A stretch of DNA of 64,000 bases from Streptomyces sp. AC512_CC834 (GTDB lineage: Bacteria > Actinomycetota > Actinomycetes > Streptomycetales > Streptomycetaceae): contig NZ_JAGMUO010000097.1 of assembly GCF_019049325.1 (NCBI RefSeq), positions 827,882 to 891,881 on the forward strand, written 5' to 3'. Below the pieces are notes generated by a model that made no database searches, had not been told where the DNA came from, and saw only the letters and a list, made by a program, of their open reading frames with translations. A program made the translations under genes and the position numbers. Every line of letters begins with the position of its first letter. Position 1 is the stretch's first letter. Below are positions 1-7,655 of this stretch, one piece after another.

Positions 1-522
1 GACTTCGTCAGGGCGACGGTCTCGCGCGGACTCGCCGAGGACGACTGGTACCTGACGAGCGTTCAGGCGGGCTTCGAACCCTGGCAGAACGGCGCCGGGC
101 TGGCCGTGAACTCGTTCTCCTCCACCGTCGAGACCGGCGGCATCCCGGGCAACCCGGACCCCGGCACCGGCGACCCCGGCAACCCCGGCGACCCGGGTGA
201 TGCGGCGGCCTGCGAGGTGTCGTACGGCACGAACGTCTGGCAGGACGGCTTCACCGCGGACGTCACCGTCACCAACACCGGCACGGCTCCCGTCGACGAC
301 TGGCAGCTCGCCTACACCCTGCCGGCGGGCCAGCGGATCACCAACGCCTGGAACGCGTCCGTCACGCCCTCCACGGGCAGCGTCACGGCGACCGGCGTGG
401 GGCACAACGCCCGGATCGCCTCCGGCGGCAGCCTGTCGTTCGGCTTCCAGGGCTCCTACAGCGGCACGTTCACCGAGCCGGCCGGCTTCCGCCTGAACGA
501 CGCCGTCTGCACCACGGCGTAA
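1..522 (+). CDS. celB: Secreted endoglucanase (GH12) C-terminus with CBM2, 5' truncated by window edge
   Basis: Only the last 173 codons are present; the frame is open from base 1. The first ~35 residues (WYLTSVQAGFEPWQ, GAGLAVNSFSSTV) look like the final beta-strands of a GH12 cellulase. A Pro/Gly/Asp linker (about residues 42-61, repeats of GDPGNP) leads to a ~100-residue CBM2 cellulose-binding domain bounded by two Cys (near residues 63 and 170) with the Trp residues (VWQDGF, DDWQL, NAWNAS) typical of CBM2a. The product should be secreted and cleave beta-1,4-glucan chains internally. The next gene is a cellulose-active LPMO with the same kind of CBM2, so the two probably act together on crystalline cellulose. 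The GH12 assignment rests on a short tail and on the neighbour. Confidence 0.8.
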   Translation, partial: DFVRATVSRGLAEDDWYLTSVQAGFEPWQNGAGLAVNSFSSTVETGGIPGNPDPGTGDPGNPGDPGDAAACEVSYGTNVWQDGFTADVTVTNTGTAPVDDWQLAYTLPAGQRITNAWNASVTPSTGSVTATGVGHNARIASGGSLSFGFQGSYSGTFTEPAGFRLNDAVCTTA

Positions 523-544
523 CCGCCCAGCCCGCCCCCGACTC

Positions 545-584
545 CTCGCCCGTCCGGTCGAAGCGCCCGCCCCGGACGGGCGAG
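545..584 (+). terminator. Rho-independent-type hairpin after the endoglucanase
   Basis: Perfect 13-bp inverted repeat CTCGCCCGTCCGG (545-557) / CCGGACGGGCGAG (572-584) with a 14-nt loop, 22 bases after the stop codon. There is no U-tract, which is usual for Streptomyces terminators. It separates the endoglucanase from the LPMO gene. Confidence 0.75.
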
Positions 585-641
585 GGTTCCATCGCGGGCC
601 CGACACCCCCCACCCACCCACCTCGCAGACAGGAGACCCCT

Positions 642-1733
642 ATGGCTCGACGCAGCAGATTCCTCACTTTGGCGGCGGTACTGGCCACCCTGCTCGGCGC
701 GCTCGGCGTGACCTTCCTGCTCGGGCAGGGACGGGCCGAGGCGCACGGCGTGGCGATGATGCCCGGCTCCCGCACCTACCTGTGCCAACTGGACGCCAAG
801 ACCGGCACGGGCGCCCTCGACCCGACGAACCCGGCCTGTCAGGCCGCCCTCGACGAGAGTGGCGCGACGGCGCTGTACAACTGGTTCGCCGTACTCGACT
901 CCAACGCCGGTGGCCGCGGCGCCGGTTACGTGCCGGACGGCACCCTGTGCAGCGCCGGCGACCGTTCCCCGTACGACTTCTCCGCCTACAACGCCGCCCG
1001 TGCGGACTGGCCTCGGACGCATCTGACGTCCGGGGCGACGATACCGGTGCAGTACAGCAACTGGGCGGCTCACCCGGGTGACTTCCGGGTCTATCTGACC
1101 AAGCCCGGCTGGTCGCCCACCTCCGAGCTGGGCTGGGACGACCTGGATCTGATCCAGACGGTGACCGACCCGCCGCAGCAGGGCTCGCCCGGCACCGACG
1201 GCGGCCACTACTACTGGGATCTCGCGCTGCCCTCGGGCCGCTCGGGCAACGCGCTGATCTTCATGCAGTGGGTGCGTTCGGACAGCCAGGAGAACTTCTT
1301 CTCCTGCTCGGACGTCGTCTTCGACGGTGGCAACGGTGAGGTCACCGGCATCCGCGGTTCGGGCAGCACCCCGGACCCGACGCCGACCCCGACGGACCCG
1401 ACGACTCCGCCGCCCACCCACTCCGGTTCCTGCATGGCCGTGTACTCCGTGGAGAACTCCTGGAGCGGTGGTTTCCAGGGTTCCGTCGAGGTGATGAACC
1501 ACGGCACGGAGCCGCTGAACGGCTGGGCCGTGCAGTGGCAGCCGGGCAGCGGGACCACGCTCGGCGGGGTGTGGAACGGCTCGCTGTCCGGCGGCACCGA
1601 CGGCACGGTCACGGTCCGCAACGTGGACCACAACCGCGTCGTACCACCGGACGGCAGCGTGACCTTCGGCTTCACCGCCACTTCCACGGGCAACGACTTC
1701 CCCGTGGGAACGATCGGCTGCGTGACACCCTGA
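642..1733 (+). CDS. celS2: Secreted copper lytic polysaccharide monooxygenase AA10 with CBM2
   Basis: Oxidises glycosidic bonds at the surface of crystalline cellulose, boosting hydrolases. The 363-residue protein has a signal peptide (residues 1-34, two N-terminal Arg pairs, cleavage after RAEA) that exposes His35 as the mature N-terminus. His35 and the His in SNWAAHPGDF form the copper brace. The AA10 domain runs to about residue 235, followed by a Pro/Thr linker (TPTPTDPTTPPPTH) and a C-terminal CBM2 (about 262-363) bounded by Cys. The sequence is very close to what I recall of S. coelicolor CelS2/ScLPMO10C, a C1-oxidising cellulose LPMO. The start has GGAGA seven bases upstream. No CebR-like operator was seen in the short upstream gap. 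Confidence 0.95.
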   Translation: MARRSRFLTLAAVLATLLGALGVTFLLGQGRAEAHGVAMMPGSRTYLCQLDAKTGTGALDPTNPACQAALDESGATALYNWFAVLDSNAGGRGAGYVPDGTLCSAGDRSPYDFSAYNAARADWPRTHLTSGATIPVQYSNWAAHPGDFRVYLTKPGWSPTSELGWDDLDLIQTVTDPPQQGSPGTDGGHYYWDLALPSGRSGNALIFMQWVRSDSQENFFSCSDVVFDGGNGEVTGIRGSGSTPDPTPTPTDPTTPPPTHSGSCMAVYSVENSWSGGFQGSVEVMNHGTEPLNGWAVQWQPGSGTTLGGVWNGSLSGGTDGTVTVRNVDHNRVVPPDGSVTFGFTATSTGNDFPVGTIGCVTP

Positions 1734-1740
1734 TGTGCAG

Positions 1741-1826
1741 GGGTCAGCCCGGTACACCGGGGTGAGCCCTGACCCTGACGCATCGGAAGAGGTCGGTGGG
1801 GCCTTGTGAGGGGCGCCACCGACCTC
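1741..1826 (+). terminator. Two successive hairpins after the LPMO gene
   Basis: A first hairpin pairs GGGTCAG (1741-1747) with CTGACCC (1769-1775). A second, stronger one pairs GAGGTCGGTGG (1789-1799) with CCACCGACCTC (1816-1826), an 11-bp perfect stem. Together they should end the cellulase-LPMO transcripts. Confidence 0.7.
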
Positions 1827-1889
1827 ACGTGCCGGTTACAAATCGCTCAACCCCTGGTTGCGACGCGGTGATCGGGCGACCATGGGTCC

Positions 1890-2279
1890 ATGACTCTGGC
1901 CCAGCGCGCCTTCGAGCGGCTGCAAGCCTGGCCCGACCTCTCCGTGGGTCCGGCCAGTTGCGGAACCGGACGGGCGCTGTGCTCCGCCCGTGTCGAGATC
2001 GTCCACTTCCACTCGGGCCGGGACGTGGATCTCCACCTCACCCTGCGGGCCATCCAGCGTTTCCAGTACGACCTCGGCGGCTCCAGCGCCATCCGGCTGG
2101 TCCCCGGCTCCCGTTGGGTGACCGTGCACCTGGACTGCGACACGGACGTCGACCTGCTGCTGAGCCTGGTGAGCATCGCGCTCAAGGCCCATCAGAGCCG
2201 GCCCCCCACCGACCTGCCCTCGGGGTGCAACTTCCACCGCGTCACGGTGCTTCCGCGCTCCGGGGCCGGGGAGGCCTGA
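1890..2279 (+). CDS. DUF5519 (luciferase-domain-like) family protein
   Basis: Small cytoplasmic 129-residue protein of unknown function. The fold pattern (amphipathic start, then VEIVHFHSGRDVDLHLT, WVTVHLDCDTDVDLLLSLVSIAL) matches the DUF5519 family, sometimes annotated luciferase domain-containing. The repeated HxDxD-type strands and a final LL helix suggest a compact alpha/beta domain without a transmembrane segment. The ATG at 1890 lacks a clear ribosome site; another ATG at 1882 is out of frame. Its 3' end overlaps the convergent MFS gene by 38 bases, so the two transcripts are antisense at their ends. No catalytic residues can be assigned. Confidence 0.65.
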   Translation: MTLAQRAFERLQAWPDLSVGPASCGTGRALCSARVEIVHFHSGRDVDLHLTLRAIQRFQYDLGGSSAIRLVPGSRWVTVHLDCDTDVDLLLSLVSIALKAHQSRPPTDLPSGCNFHRVTVLPRSGAGEA

Positions 2280-3837
2280 GACCGACCGCGGCGAGGACCG
2301 CGCCGAGCACGCAGAGAACTCCGGTGACGATCACGGCCACGTGGACACCGTTCATGAACGCCTGTCCGCTGCCCTCCACCACGGCGGCCCGCAGCCCGGC
2401 AGGCATGTCGCCGGAGACGGGCGCCACGCCCATCGCGACGGCGTCCTCGGCCTCCCTCAGACCGTGGGCCACGGCCGGGGGCACGCCCGCGCCGGTCAGC
2501 TCGCCGGTGAGGGTGGCGCCGGCCTTCCCGCTGATCAGGGAGACCAGCACGGAGGTGCCGAGCGCGCCGCCGATCTGCAGCGTGGTCGCCTGGAGACCGC
2601 CGGCCACACCGCCGTCCCGGACGGGGGCGTTGCCCACGATGGCGTCGGAGGAGGCGGACATCACCATGCCGACGCCGAGGCCGAGCGCGACGAACGGCGG
2701 CCACATCGTGGCGTAGGAGGAGTCGGTCTGCCAGGTGAGCATGCCGAAGCAGGAGACCGCCTGGAGCAGCGTGCCCAGCGGCATGGTCAGCCGGGGTCCG
2801 AAGCGCTGGGTCAGCGCCGCTCCCAGGGGGGACGCGACCAGCGAGGCGAGGCTGAGCGGAAGCGTCCGCACGCCCGCCTCGACCGGCGTGAGGCCGCGCA
2901 CGTTCTGCAGGTACAGCATGACGAAGAAGATCACGCCGAGCATGACGAAGAAATTCAGCGCGGTGATGACCGCGCCGATCGTCAGCGCACGGCTGCGGAA
3001 CAGGCGCATCGGCAGCAGCGGGTGCTCGACGCGGGTCTCGTACCGGCCGAAGACGAGCAGGAGCACGAGGCCGGCGGCGACGGCGCCCAGGGTGCCGGCG
3101 GAGGTCCAGCCCCAGGTCTCGCCCTTGACGACGCCGAAGACCACGGCCAGCAGGCCGAGGGCGAGCAGGACCAGACCGGGTATGTCGAAGCGTTCCCGGC
3201 CGGCGGCGTTGCGGCTCTGCGGAAGGACGAGGGCACCGAAGACGATGGCGAGGACCCCGATGGGGGCGTTGATGTAGAAGACCGACTCCCAGTCGACGTG
3301 CTCCACCAGGAGGCCGCCGACGATGGGCCCGAGGGCCGTCGCGACGGCGGAGACCATGGCCCAGATGCCCACGGCCATACCGAACTTCTTCGGCGGGAAC
3401 ACGGAACGGAGCAGTCCGAGGGTGTTGGGCATCAGCAGTCCGCCGAAGGCGCCCTGGAGCGCGCGGAAGGCGACGACGCCCTCGATCGAGCCGGACAGCC
3501 CGATGGCGACGGAGGCGAGGGTGAAGCCGGCGACGCCGACCAGGTAGTAGGTGCGCCGGCCGAATCGGTCTCCGAGCTTGCCGCCCAGGATGAGGGTGGC
3601 GGCGAGGGCGAGCAGGTAGGCGTTGGTCACCCACTGGAGTTGGGCGGTCGACGCGTGCAGGTCGCTGCCGATCCGGGGGTTGGCGATGGCTACGACGGAG
3701 CCGTCGAGCTGGACCATGAACAGTCCGAAGGCGACGGCGAGCAGGGTCAGCCACGGGTTGGACCGCAGACGGCCGGCCGCCGGCGGAGCGGTCTCGGCCG
3801 CGGGCGTGGTGGGGTGGTCCACGGACGTGGAGGGCAT
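2242..3837 (-). CDS. DHA2-family MFS multidrug efflux transporter (14 TM)
   Basis: The 531-residue protein is a proton-driven exporter of the EmrB/QacA (DHA2) family. After a Pro/Ala-rich cytoplasmic tail (about 1-30) it shows the typical order: TM1 with QLDGSVVAIANP, the A-motif loop GGKLGDRFGRR between TM2 and TM3, motif C-like AL-G-P-IVGGLL in TM5, and further hydrophobic segments to a polar C-terminus. The ATG at 3837 was chosen over the longer open frame because AGAAGG lies at good spacing and the upstream codons do not look coding. The MarR gene lies 202 bases upstream in the same direction, a common arrangement for a drug-responsive repressor and pump. The substrate is unknown. Confidence 0.9.
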   Translation of the reverse strand: MPSTSVDHPTTPAAETAPPAAGRLRSNPWLTLLAVAFGLFMVQLDGSVVAIANPRIGSDLHASTAQLQWVTNAYLLALAATLILGGKLGDRFGRRTYYLVGVAGFTLASVAIGLSGSIEGVVAFRALQGAFGGLLMPNTLGLLRSVFPPKKFGMAVGIWAMVSAVATALGPIVGGLLVEHVDWESVFYINAPIGVLAIVFGALVLPQSRNAAGRERFDIPGLVLLALGLLAVVFGVVKGETWGWTSAGTLGAVAAGLVLLLVFGRYETRVEHPLLPMRLFRSRALTIGAVITALNFFVMLGVIFFVMLYLQNVRGLTPVEAGVRTLPLSLASLVASPLGAALTQRFGPRLTMPLGTLLQAVSCFGMLTWQTDSSYATMWPPFVALGLGVGMVMSASSDAIVGNAPVRDGGVAGGLQATTLQIGGALGTSVLVSLISGKAGATLTGELTGAGVPPAVAHGLREAEDAVAMGVAPVSGDMPAGLRAAVVEGSGQAFMNGVHVAVIVTGVLCVLGAVLAAVGLRPPRPRSAEAP

Positions 3838-4039
3838 GGGTGAGCCTTCTCTTCCGGATTCAGTCGGATGTGCAGGGGTGGTGCGGGGAGAGAGGCGGAG
3901 CGGAGCGCGGGAGTACCGCGGATCGGCCGTCAGTACACGGCTATGCACGCGGCCGTCCGGCGACGGGCCGGGCGATGGGCCGACGGCCGGCGGCGACGCC
4001 TGGGCCCTGCCCGGCCCTGCTCTGCCCTGCTCTGCCCGG

Positions 4040-4513
4040 TCAGCGGGCGGCGGGGTGGAGGTGCCGCGTCAGCGCCTCGAGGGCGTCAAGGGCGGAGCCG
4101 AGCGCGCCCTGCTGGCCCTCGGTGAGCGAGGTCAGGGCGTGGCGGATGAACGCGGTCTCCAGTTCCCGCACCTCGGACAGCCGCTCGCGGGCCGTGGCCG
4201 TCAGGTGGAGGTGGGCGACCCGCTTGTCGGCGCTGTCCCGCCTGCGTTCCAGATCCCCCTGCTCGGTGAGCTGGGAGACCAGGGCGCTGACGTTGTTCGG
4301 CTTCATCAGCAGGGCCTCGGCGGCCTCGCGCACCGTGGCGCCCTCGTGCTGCGCGACGAACCGCAGCAGGGCGAGTTGGCCCTCAGGGGGCTTGGGGTGC
4401 GGATACCGGGCGGCGACCTGTCGGTCCAGCGCCCGGTGCAGCGCGGGAAGGCACGCCGCGAGCCCGGAGGCCACGCGGTCGATGTCCCGGCGGGAGGCGC
4501 TGGATTCGGTCAC
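4040..4513 (-). CDS. MarR-family transcriptional regulator
   Basis: A 157-residue winged-helix repressor. The DNA-binding core is visible as GQLALLRFVAQHEGATVREAAEALLMKPNNVSALV (recognition helix around NNVSALVSQL), followed by the wing (ERRRDSADKRVAHLHLT) and a long dimerisation helix. The GTG at 4513 is chosen because a sigma-70-type promoter (TTGACA, 18-bp spacer, TACTAT) ends only six bases before it, which predicts a leaderless mRNA; the upstream ATG at 4549 would lie inside that promoter. It precedes the MFS pump on the same strand and is divergent from the DUF779 gene, so it may control both through the shared 4505-4549 region. The inducer is unknown. Confidence 0.88.
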   Translation of the reverse strand: MTESSASRRDIDRVASGLAACLPALHRALDRQVAARYPHPKPPEGQLALLRFVAQHEGATVREAAEALLMKPNNVSALVSQLTEQGDLERRRDSADKRVAHLHLTATARERLSEVRELETAFIRHALTSLTEGQQGALGSALDALEALTRHLHPAAR

Positions 4514-4549
4514 CCGTGGATAGTAGATATGATCAGATAGGTATGTCAA
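4505..4549. promoter_or_regulatory. Overlapping divergent promoters with candidate MarR operator
   Basis: On the minus strand, TTGACA (complement of 4544-4549) and TACTAT (complement of 4520-4525) have an 18-bp spacer. On the plus strand, TTCGGT (4505-4510) and TATGAT (4528-4533) have a 17-bp spacer. An imperfect palindrome ATATGATCAGAT, centred on TGATCA, lies across both promoters, as expected for MarR autoregulation. Confidence 0.6.
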
Positions 4550-4677
4550 AGGAGGTAATACTGAAGGAGGTCATACGCACCCGTCACCACCACCACCGCC
4601 GCCACCACCACCGGCACCGGAGGCGCACCGGAGCCGCGCAACGCACTCGCAACCTTCCCCGTGCTGACATGCGCGGT

Positions 4678-5046
4678 ATGGAGGACACATACGAGGAGAC
4701 CCCGCGCGTCGAGCTGACCCCGGAGGCCTCCGTACTGCTGCGGCGGCTGCGCGAGGCGCACGGCCCGCTGATGTTCCACCAGTCCGGCGGCTGCTGCGAC
4801 GGCAGCGCCCCCATGTGCTACCCGGCCGGCGAGTTCCGCACCGGCGCCGCGGACATCCTGCTCGGCGAGCTGGCCGTCGACGGCGTAGCGGAGCCGGTCG
4901 AGTTCTGGATGTCGCGCAGTCAGTACGAGGTGTGGCGCCACACCCGGCTGATCGTGGACGTCGTCGCGGGCCGGGGCAGCGGCTTCTCGCTCGAAGCACC
5001 CGAGGGGGTGCGCTTCCTGATCCGCTCTCGCGTGATCGATGCCTAG
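4678..5046 (+). CDS. DUF779 family protein
   Basis: A 122-residue protein of the DUF779 family, often encoded beside acetaldehyde dehydrogenases, though none is adjacent here. Family signatures are visible: FHQSGGCCDGSAPMC with its paired Cys, then FRTGAADILLGEL and FWMSRSQYEVWRHT, ending GFSLEAPEGVRFLIRSR. The Cys cluster suggests metal or thiol chemistry; the biochemical role is unknown. The start at 4678 matches the family's usual N-terminus but has no ribosome-binding site. The frame is open back to an ATG at 4543 just after a good -10 element, which would add 45 residues including a His-rich tract (4588-4620). Two AAGGAGG sequences (4549-4555 and 4564-4570) lie in that leader. Confidence 0.7.
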   Translation: MEDTYEETPRVELTPEASVLLRRLREAHGPLMFHQSGGCCDGSAPMCYPAGEFRTGAADILLGELAVDGVAEPVEFWMSRSQYEVWRHTRLIVDVVAGRGSGFSLEAPEGVRFLIRSRVIDA

Positions 5047-5150
5047 ATGCAGCGAGCCGGCTCTTTGCTCGATCTCTCTCCCCCCAGCGGGTCAGGGGCG
5101 GCGGGCGATCGAGGCAGTGCGGGTGGTGCGGCCCTGTCTGGGCCTTGGGG

Positions 5151-5345
5151 CTACGGTCTGAGGCTGCTCACGATGTCCGCCGTGGCGGTCAGGCCGCTGC
5201 TGATGGTCGGGGCGATGCTCGTGCTCGCCAGATAGAAGCCGAGCAGCAGGCACACCAGCGCGTGCGAGATCTTCAGCCCGCCGTTGCGCAGGAAGATCAC
5301 CGCCAGGACGGACAGCAACAGCACCACAGAGATGGAAACGGCCAT
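5151..5345 (-). CDS. Small two-helix membrane protein
   Basis: A 64-residue protein starting at the ATG at 5345, preceded by GGAGGAGG with a six-base spacer; a TTG two codons upstream is too close to that site. Two hydrophobic helices are clear (about residues 2-18, SISVVLLLSVLAVIFL; and about 25-42, HALVCLLLGFYLAST), linked by RNGGLKIS, with a Ser/Thr-rich C-terminal tail. Similar small proteins are found beside transfer genes of actinomycete integrative elements (recollection), but no transfer gene is nearby. It follows the GDPD-like gene on the same strand by 117 bases and may share its transcript. Function unknown. Confidence 0.7.
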   Translation of the reverse strand: MAVSISVVLLLSVLAVIFLRNGGLKISHALVCLLLGFYLASTSIAPTISSGLTATADIVSSLRP

Positions 5346-5462
5346 CGTCAACCTCCTCCGCCACGTCCACTTCGCGGCGTTCGGCCGTAAGTGTGGCGTA
5401 GCGGAGGGTTCGTCCGGGCGGCTGACCTGTCCTCCGAACGAGTGGTGTTCCGGCGCGGTGCC

Positions 5463-6326
5463 CTACGCGTCCCGGTGGGCGTCGAGGAACGCCTCGAGAC
5501 CCGCGAGGTCGTCGGTGTTGAGATGGTCGACACCGGCGGCGAGCAGTTCGGCCCACACGGCGTCCCGCGCGGGGCCCGCCACGTCGGGCGTGGCCCAGAA
5601 GCGCACCCGCTGCCCTCGGGCGTGTGCCGCGCCCACGATGTCCCGCAGCCTGCGCCGCTCGGCGGCCGGGAAGGCGCCCACGCCCTGCCAGGTGAAGTTG
5701 AGCGTCCAGTTGTCGCTGATCAGCGGGACGAAGGAGGCCGGTGCGGCGGTGCCGAGGTCGGTGAGGCGGCCGTCGTAGAAGGCCCGGCGGGTGCGCTGGG
5801 CCTCCATGGGGGCGCGGGCGGCGCGGTCACCGGAGATCACGGCGGTGACCGCGCCGGGGAACACGCGTCCGTGGGCGTAGGAGGTGAAAAGGTGCCGGTG
5901 GCGGCGCAGCCGGCGGTCGAGTTCGAGGTACGTCGACTCGCCCTCGGTCTTGATGTCGATCAGGAGTTGCAGCGAGCCGCGGTCCCGCCGGTACACCCGG
6001 CCGTGCCCCGCGCGGACGCGGGCGGCGAGGGGATCGAGGTAGAGCGACTCCAGGGTGCGGGACGGGTCCAGGTCCTCGGGGTCGTGGGCGACGAGGAGTT
6101 GGCCGTCGACCAGGTAGATGTCGGCCTCGACGCTGCCGAAGCGGTGGTCGAGGGCGTCCAGGAGCGGACGGGGGTGTTCGTAGTCGTTGTGGGCGTGCGC
6201 GCGCCACAACGGACGCGGCCCGTGCCTGCCTTCGTTCGCCAGCGCGGTACCGGCGGGCAGGGCGACCGCGCCCGCGAGGGCGGCGCCGAGGGTGGTGAGG
6301 GCTCTGCGTCGGGTGGTGAGGGCCAT
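5463..6326 (-). CDS. Secreted PI-PLC/glycerophosphodiester phosphodiesterase-like enzyme
   Basis: A 287-residue exported protein with a TIM-barrel phosphodiesterase signature of the GDPD/PI-PLC superfamily (AIM6-like branch). The N-terminus MALTTRRRALTTLG plus a hydrophobic stretch ending TALA resembles a Tat-type signal peptide. Key residues: HAHNDYEHPRPLLDAL near the mature start, the metal/acid strand SVEADIYLVDG, VAHDPEDL and LIDIKTEG, and a C-terminal GVDHLNTDDL strand usual in GDPDs. The start at 6326 has GGGAGG upstream; the frame is open further back but without a signal sequence. It probably hydrolyses phosphodiester head groups outside the cell; the actual substrate is not predictable. 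Confidence 0.8.
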   Translation of the reverse strand: MALTTRRRALTTLGAALAGAVALPAGTALANEGRHGPRPLWRAHAHNDYEHPRPLLDALDHRFGSVEADIYLVDGQLLVAHDPEDLDPSRTLESLYLDPLAARVRAGHGRVYRRDRGSLQLLIDIKTEGESTYLELDRRLRRHRHLFTSYAHGRVFPGAVTAVISGDRAARAPMEAQRTRRAFYDGRLTDLGTAAPASFVPLISDNWTLNFTWQGVGAFPAAERRRLRDIVGAAHARGQRVRFWATPDVAGPARDAVWAELLAAGVDHLNTDDLAGLEAFLDAHRDA

Positions 6327-6458
6327 GCTCTGCCTCCCTGGAAGTGCCGTACGGGACGCCTGTGAGTATGGGGTCCCGGTGGCCTCGGGGAGCAGAGCCG
6401 TGCGGGGAGTTGGCCGGACCGCCGCCGGTCGTTCACTTCGCCGGCGCGCGGGTCGCAC

Positions 6459-6492
6459 GGAAATGCCCGCCCCCCGGGGGACGGGCGTTTCC
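6459..6492. terminator. Hairpin at the 3' end of the acyl-CoA dehydrogenase operon
   Basis: Long near-perfect inverted repeat (GGAAA-GCCCG-CCCC... / ...GGGG-CGGGC-TTTCC), 20 bases after the stop of the acyl-CoA dehydrogenase operon on the minus strand and upstream of the GDPD-like gene. Confidence 0.65.
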
Positions 6493-6512
6493 CGGTCGGG
6501 GCGGACGGGCCG

Positions 6513-7655
6513 TCAGGGGGAGGGGGCTCGCAGGTCGGCCAGTTCGGCCAGCGCCGCACGGTGGGTGCCCGCCGACCCGTAGGCGATCGAGTCGGCCTTG
6601 GCCCGCTTGAGGTGGAGGTGGACCGGGTGTTCCCACGTCATGCCGATGCCGCCGTGCAGTTGCAGGGCCTCCTCGGCGGCGTGGACGGCGACCTGACCCG
6701 CGTACGCCTGGGCCACTGCCACGGCCACGTCGGTGTCCGTGCCGGTCGCGAGGGCGTCGGCCGCGCCCCGGGCGGCGGCGCGCAGGCCCGCCACCTCCAG
6801 CCACAGCCGGGCGAGCCGGTGCTTGAGCGCCTGGAAGCCGCCGACCTGGCGGTTGAACTGCTTGCGCTCCTTGAGGTAGCGGACTGTCTCCGTCAGCAGC
6901 CAGTCGGCGAGGCCCAGTTGCTCGGAGGCGAGCAGTCCGGCACCGGCCCGCAGGGCGCGGCGCACCGCGGGTCCGGCGTCGCCGAGCCGGCGCCCGGCCA
7001 CGCCGTCGAGGGTCACCCGCGCCACCGGCCGGGTGAGGTCGAGCGACACCTGCGGGACGACGGTCACGTCGGCCGAACGGACCGCGTAGAGACCCCCGTC
7101 GTCCGCGGGCACGAGCAGCACGTCGGCGAAGGACGCGTCGGCGATGCCCGTCAACTCGCCGTGCAGCCCGCCCGCTTCGACTCGCGCGCAAGGAGCGGCG
7201 CCGCCCGGCGAGACACCCGGCGCGACGCCCGGCCCGGCGCCCGACGCGACGTGCGGCCCGAGGTGCAGCCCGACGGCCAGCGCGGCGACGGTCGTGGCGG
7301 ACGCCAGCTCGGTGAGCAGGTCGTCGGCGCCGCAGGCCAGCAGCGCCTCGGTGGCGACGACGGCGCTCGTCAGATACGGCACCGGCGCGACGGCGCGCCC
7401 CAGCTCCTCCAGGACCACGGCCGCTTCCCGGTGAGTGGCGCCCTGACCGCCCAGTTCCTCGGGGATCAGCAGGCCCGCGAGTCCCATCGAGTCCGAGAGG
7501 GCCTTCCACAGCGACGCGTCGTGCGCGGCGGCCGACTCGGTGCGGGCGATGACGCCCGCCGGGTCGCAGTGGTCGGTGAGCAGGCCCCGGACGGCGGCGC
7601 GCAGCGCCTCTTCCTCCTCCGAGTAGAGCAGAGCGGGTTCCGGCTGTGCGCTCAT
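6513..7655 (-). CDS. Acyl-CoA dehydrogenase family protein (partner subunit)
   Basis: A 380-residue flavin-dependent dehydrogenase-fold protein. The N-terminal helical domain reads SEEEEALRAAVRGLLTDHCD; the C-terminal domain has YLKERKQFNRQVGGFQALKHRLA and the FAD-binding end EALQLHGGIGMTWEHPVHLHLKRAK, where the usual catalytic Glu region is replaced by a Met-Thr-Trp-Glu version. Its start overlaps the stop of the upstream acyl-CoA dehydrogenase (ATGA), and its middle is shorter and less conserved than in canonical members. Such head-to-tail pairs form heteromeric enzymes in actinobacterial sterol side-chain and unusual acyl-CoA oxidation, so a heterotetramer with the neighbour is plausible. 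Substrate unknown. Confidence 0.85.
   Translation of the reverse strand: MSAQPEPALLYSEEEEALRAAVRGLLTDHCDPAGVIARTESAAAHDASLWKALSDSMGLAGLLIPEELGGQGATHREAAVVLEELGRAVAPVPYLTSAVVATEALLACGADDLLTELASATTVAALAVGLHLGPHVASGAGPGVAPGVSPGGAAPCARVEAGGLHGELTGIADASFADVLLVPADDGGLYAVRSADVTVVPQVSLDLTRPVARVTLDGVAGRRLGDAGPAVRRALRAGAGLLASEQLGLADWLLTETVRYLKERKQFNRQVGGFQALKHRLARLWLEVAGLRAAARGAADALATGTDTDVAVAVAQAYAGQVAVHAAEEALQLHGGIGMTWEHPVHLHLKRAKADSIAYGSAGTHRAALAELADLRAPSP

Noticed and set aside
2341-3843. Long plus-strand open frame antisense to the MFS gene
   Set aside because: High-GC shadow of the transporter frame; composition is low-complexity Gly/Arg/Glu with no domain, and no ribosome site.
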